Below are positions 5,937-5,937 of a stretch of 5,937 nucleotides of DNA, in pieces. Under the pieces are notes generated by a model. The model had not been told where the DNA came from. It made no database searches and was given only the letters and a program-made list of their open reading frames with translations. The position numbers and the translations under genes were made by a program. Location: positions 1 to 5,937 of the forward strand of contig JAAZZI010000053.1 in assembly GCA_014239225.1 (NCBI GenBank), in the 5' to 3' direction. Every line of letters begins with the position of its first letter. The stretch's first letter is position 1. This stretch comes from Gammaproteobacteria bacterium (lineage in GTDB: Bacteria > Pseudomonadota > Gammaproteobacteria > Eutrophobiales > Eutrophobiaceae).

Positions 5937-5937
5937 T

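Overview
This window carries most of an aerobic terminal oxidase locus: structural and assembly genes for a cytochrome c oxidase of the A1 heme-copper (aa3/caa3) type. Family content and gene order (coxB, coxA, a tiny membrane gene, ctaG/COX11, coxC, a convergent DUF2909-like gene, SURF1, a SCO-like gene, ctaA) match the arrangement known from Pseudomonas and many other Gammaproteobacteria. The DNA is AT-rich, with short and very AT-rich spacers, so a low-GC, possibly marine gammaproteobacterium is a reasonable guess. No species can be named from the sequence.

Layout. Positions 3-461 hold the 3' end of coxB, with the CuA centre and a fused C-terminal cytochrome c domain. Positions 510-2102 hold complete coxA with all metal ligands and proton-channel residues. 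A 40-codon single-span membrane gene lies at 2130-2252, followed by ctaG (2258-2833) and coxC (2863-3753). A perfect 14-bp hairpin at 3769-3800 then ends this transcription unit and also serves the facing minus-strand DUF2909-like gene (3814-4035). After a 74-bp divergent spacer a second plus-strand unit begins: surf1 (4110-4859), a SCO/thioredoxin-like gene whose ATG directly abuts the surf1 stop (4860-5468), and the start of ctaA (5494 onward).

How they work together: CoxA, CoxB and CoxC form the proton-pumping core. CtaG delivers copper to CuB in CoxA. SURF1 helps insert heme a, CtaA makes heme A from heme O, and the SCO-like protein probably helps with CuA or thiol chemistry. The 40-residue and DUF2909-like membrane proteins are conserved companions of unknown role.

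The main anomaly is at the right end. CtaA similarity stops abruptly near 5850-5862, at about a third of normal length. The last ~80 bases instead read, on the minus strand, like a piece of LpxI (UDP-2,3-diacylglucosamine hydrolase). This looks like an inverted chimeric join (assembly or amplification artefact) or a real rearrangement breakpoint. Apart from that I see no new system; the window is otherwise an ordinary, well-conserved oxidase cluster.
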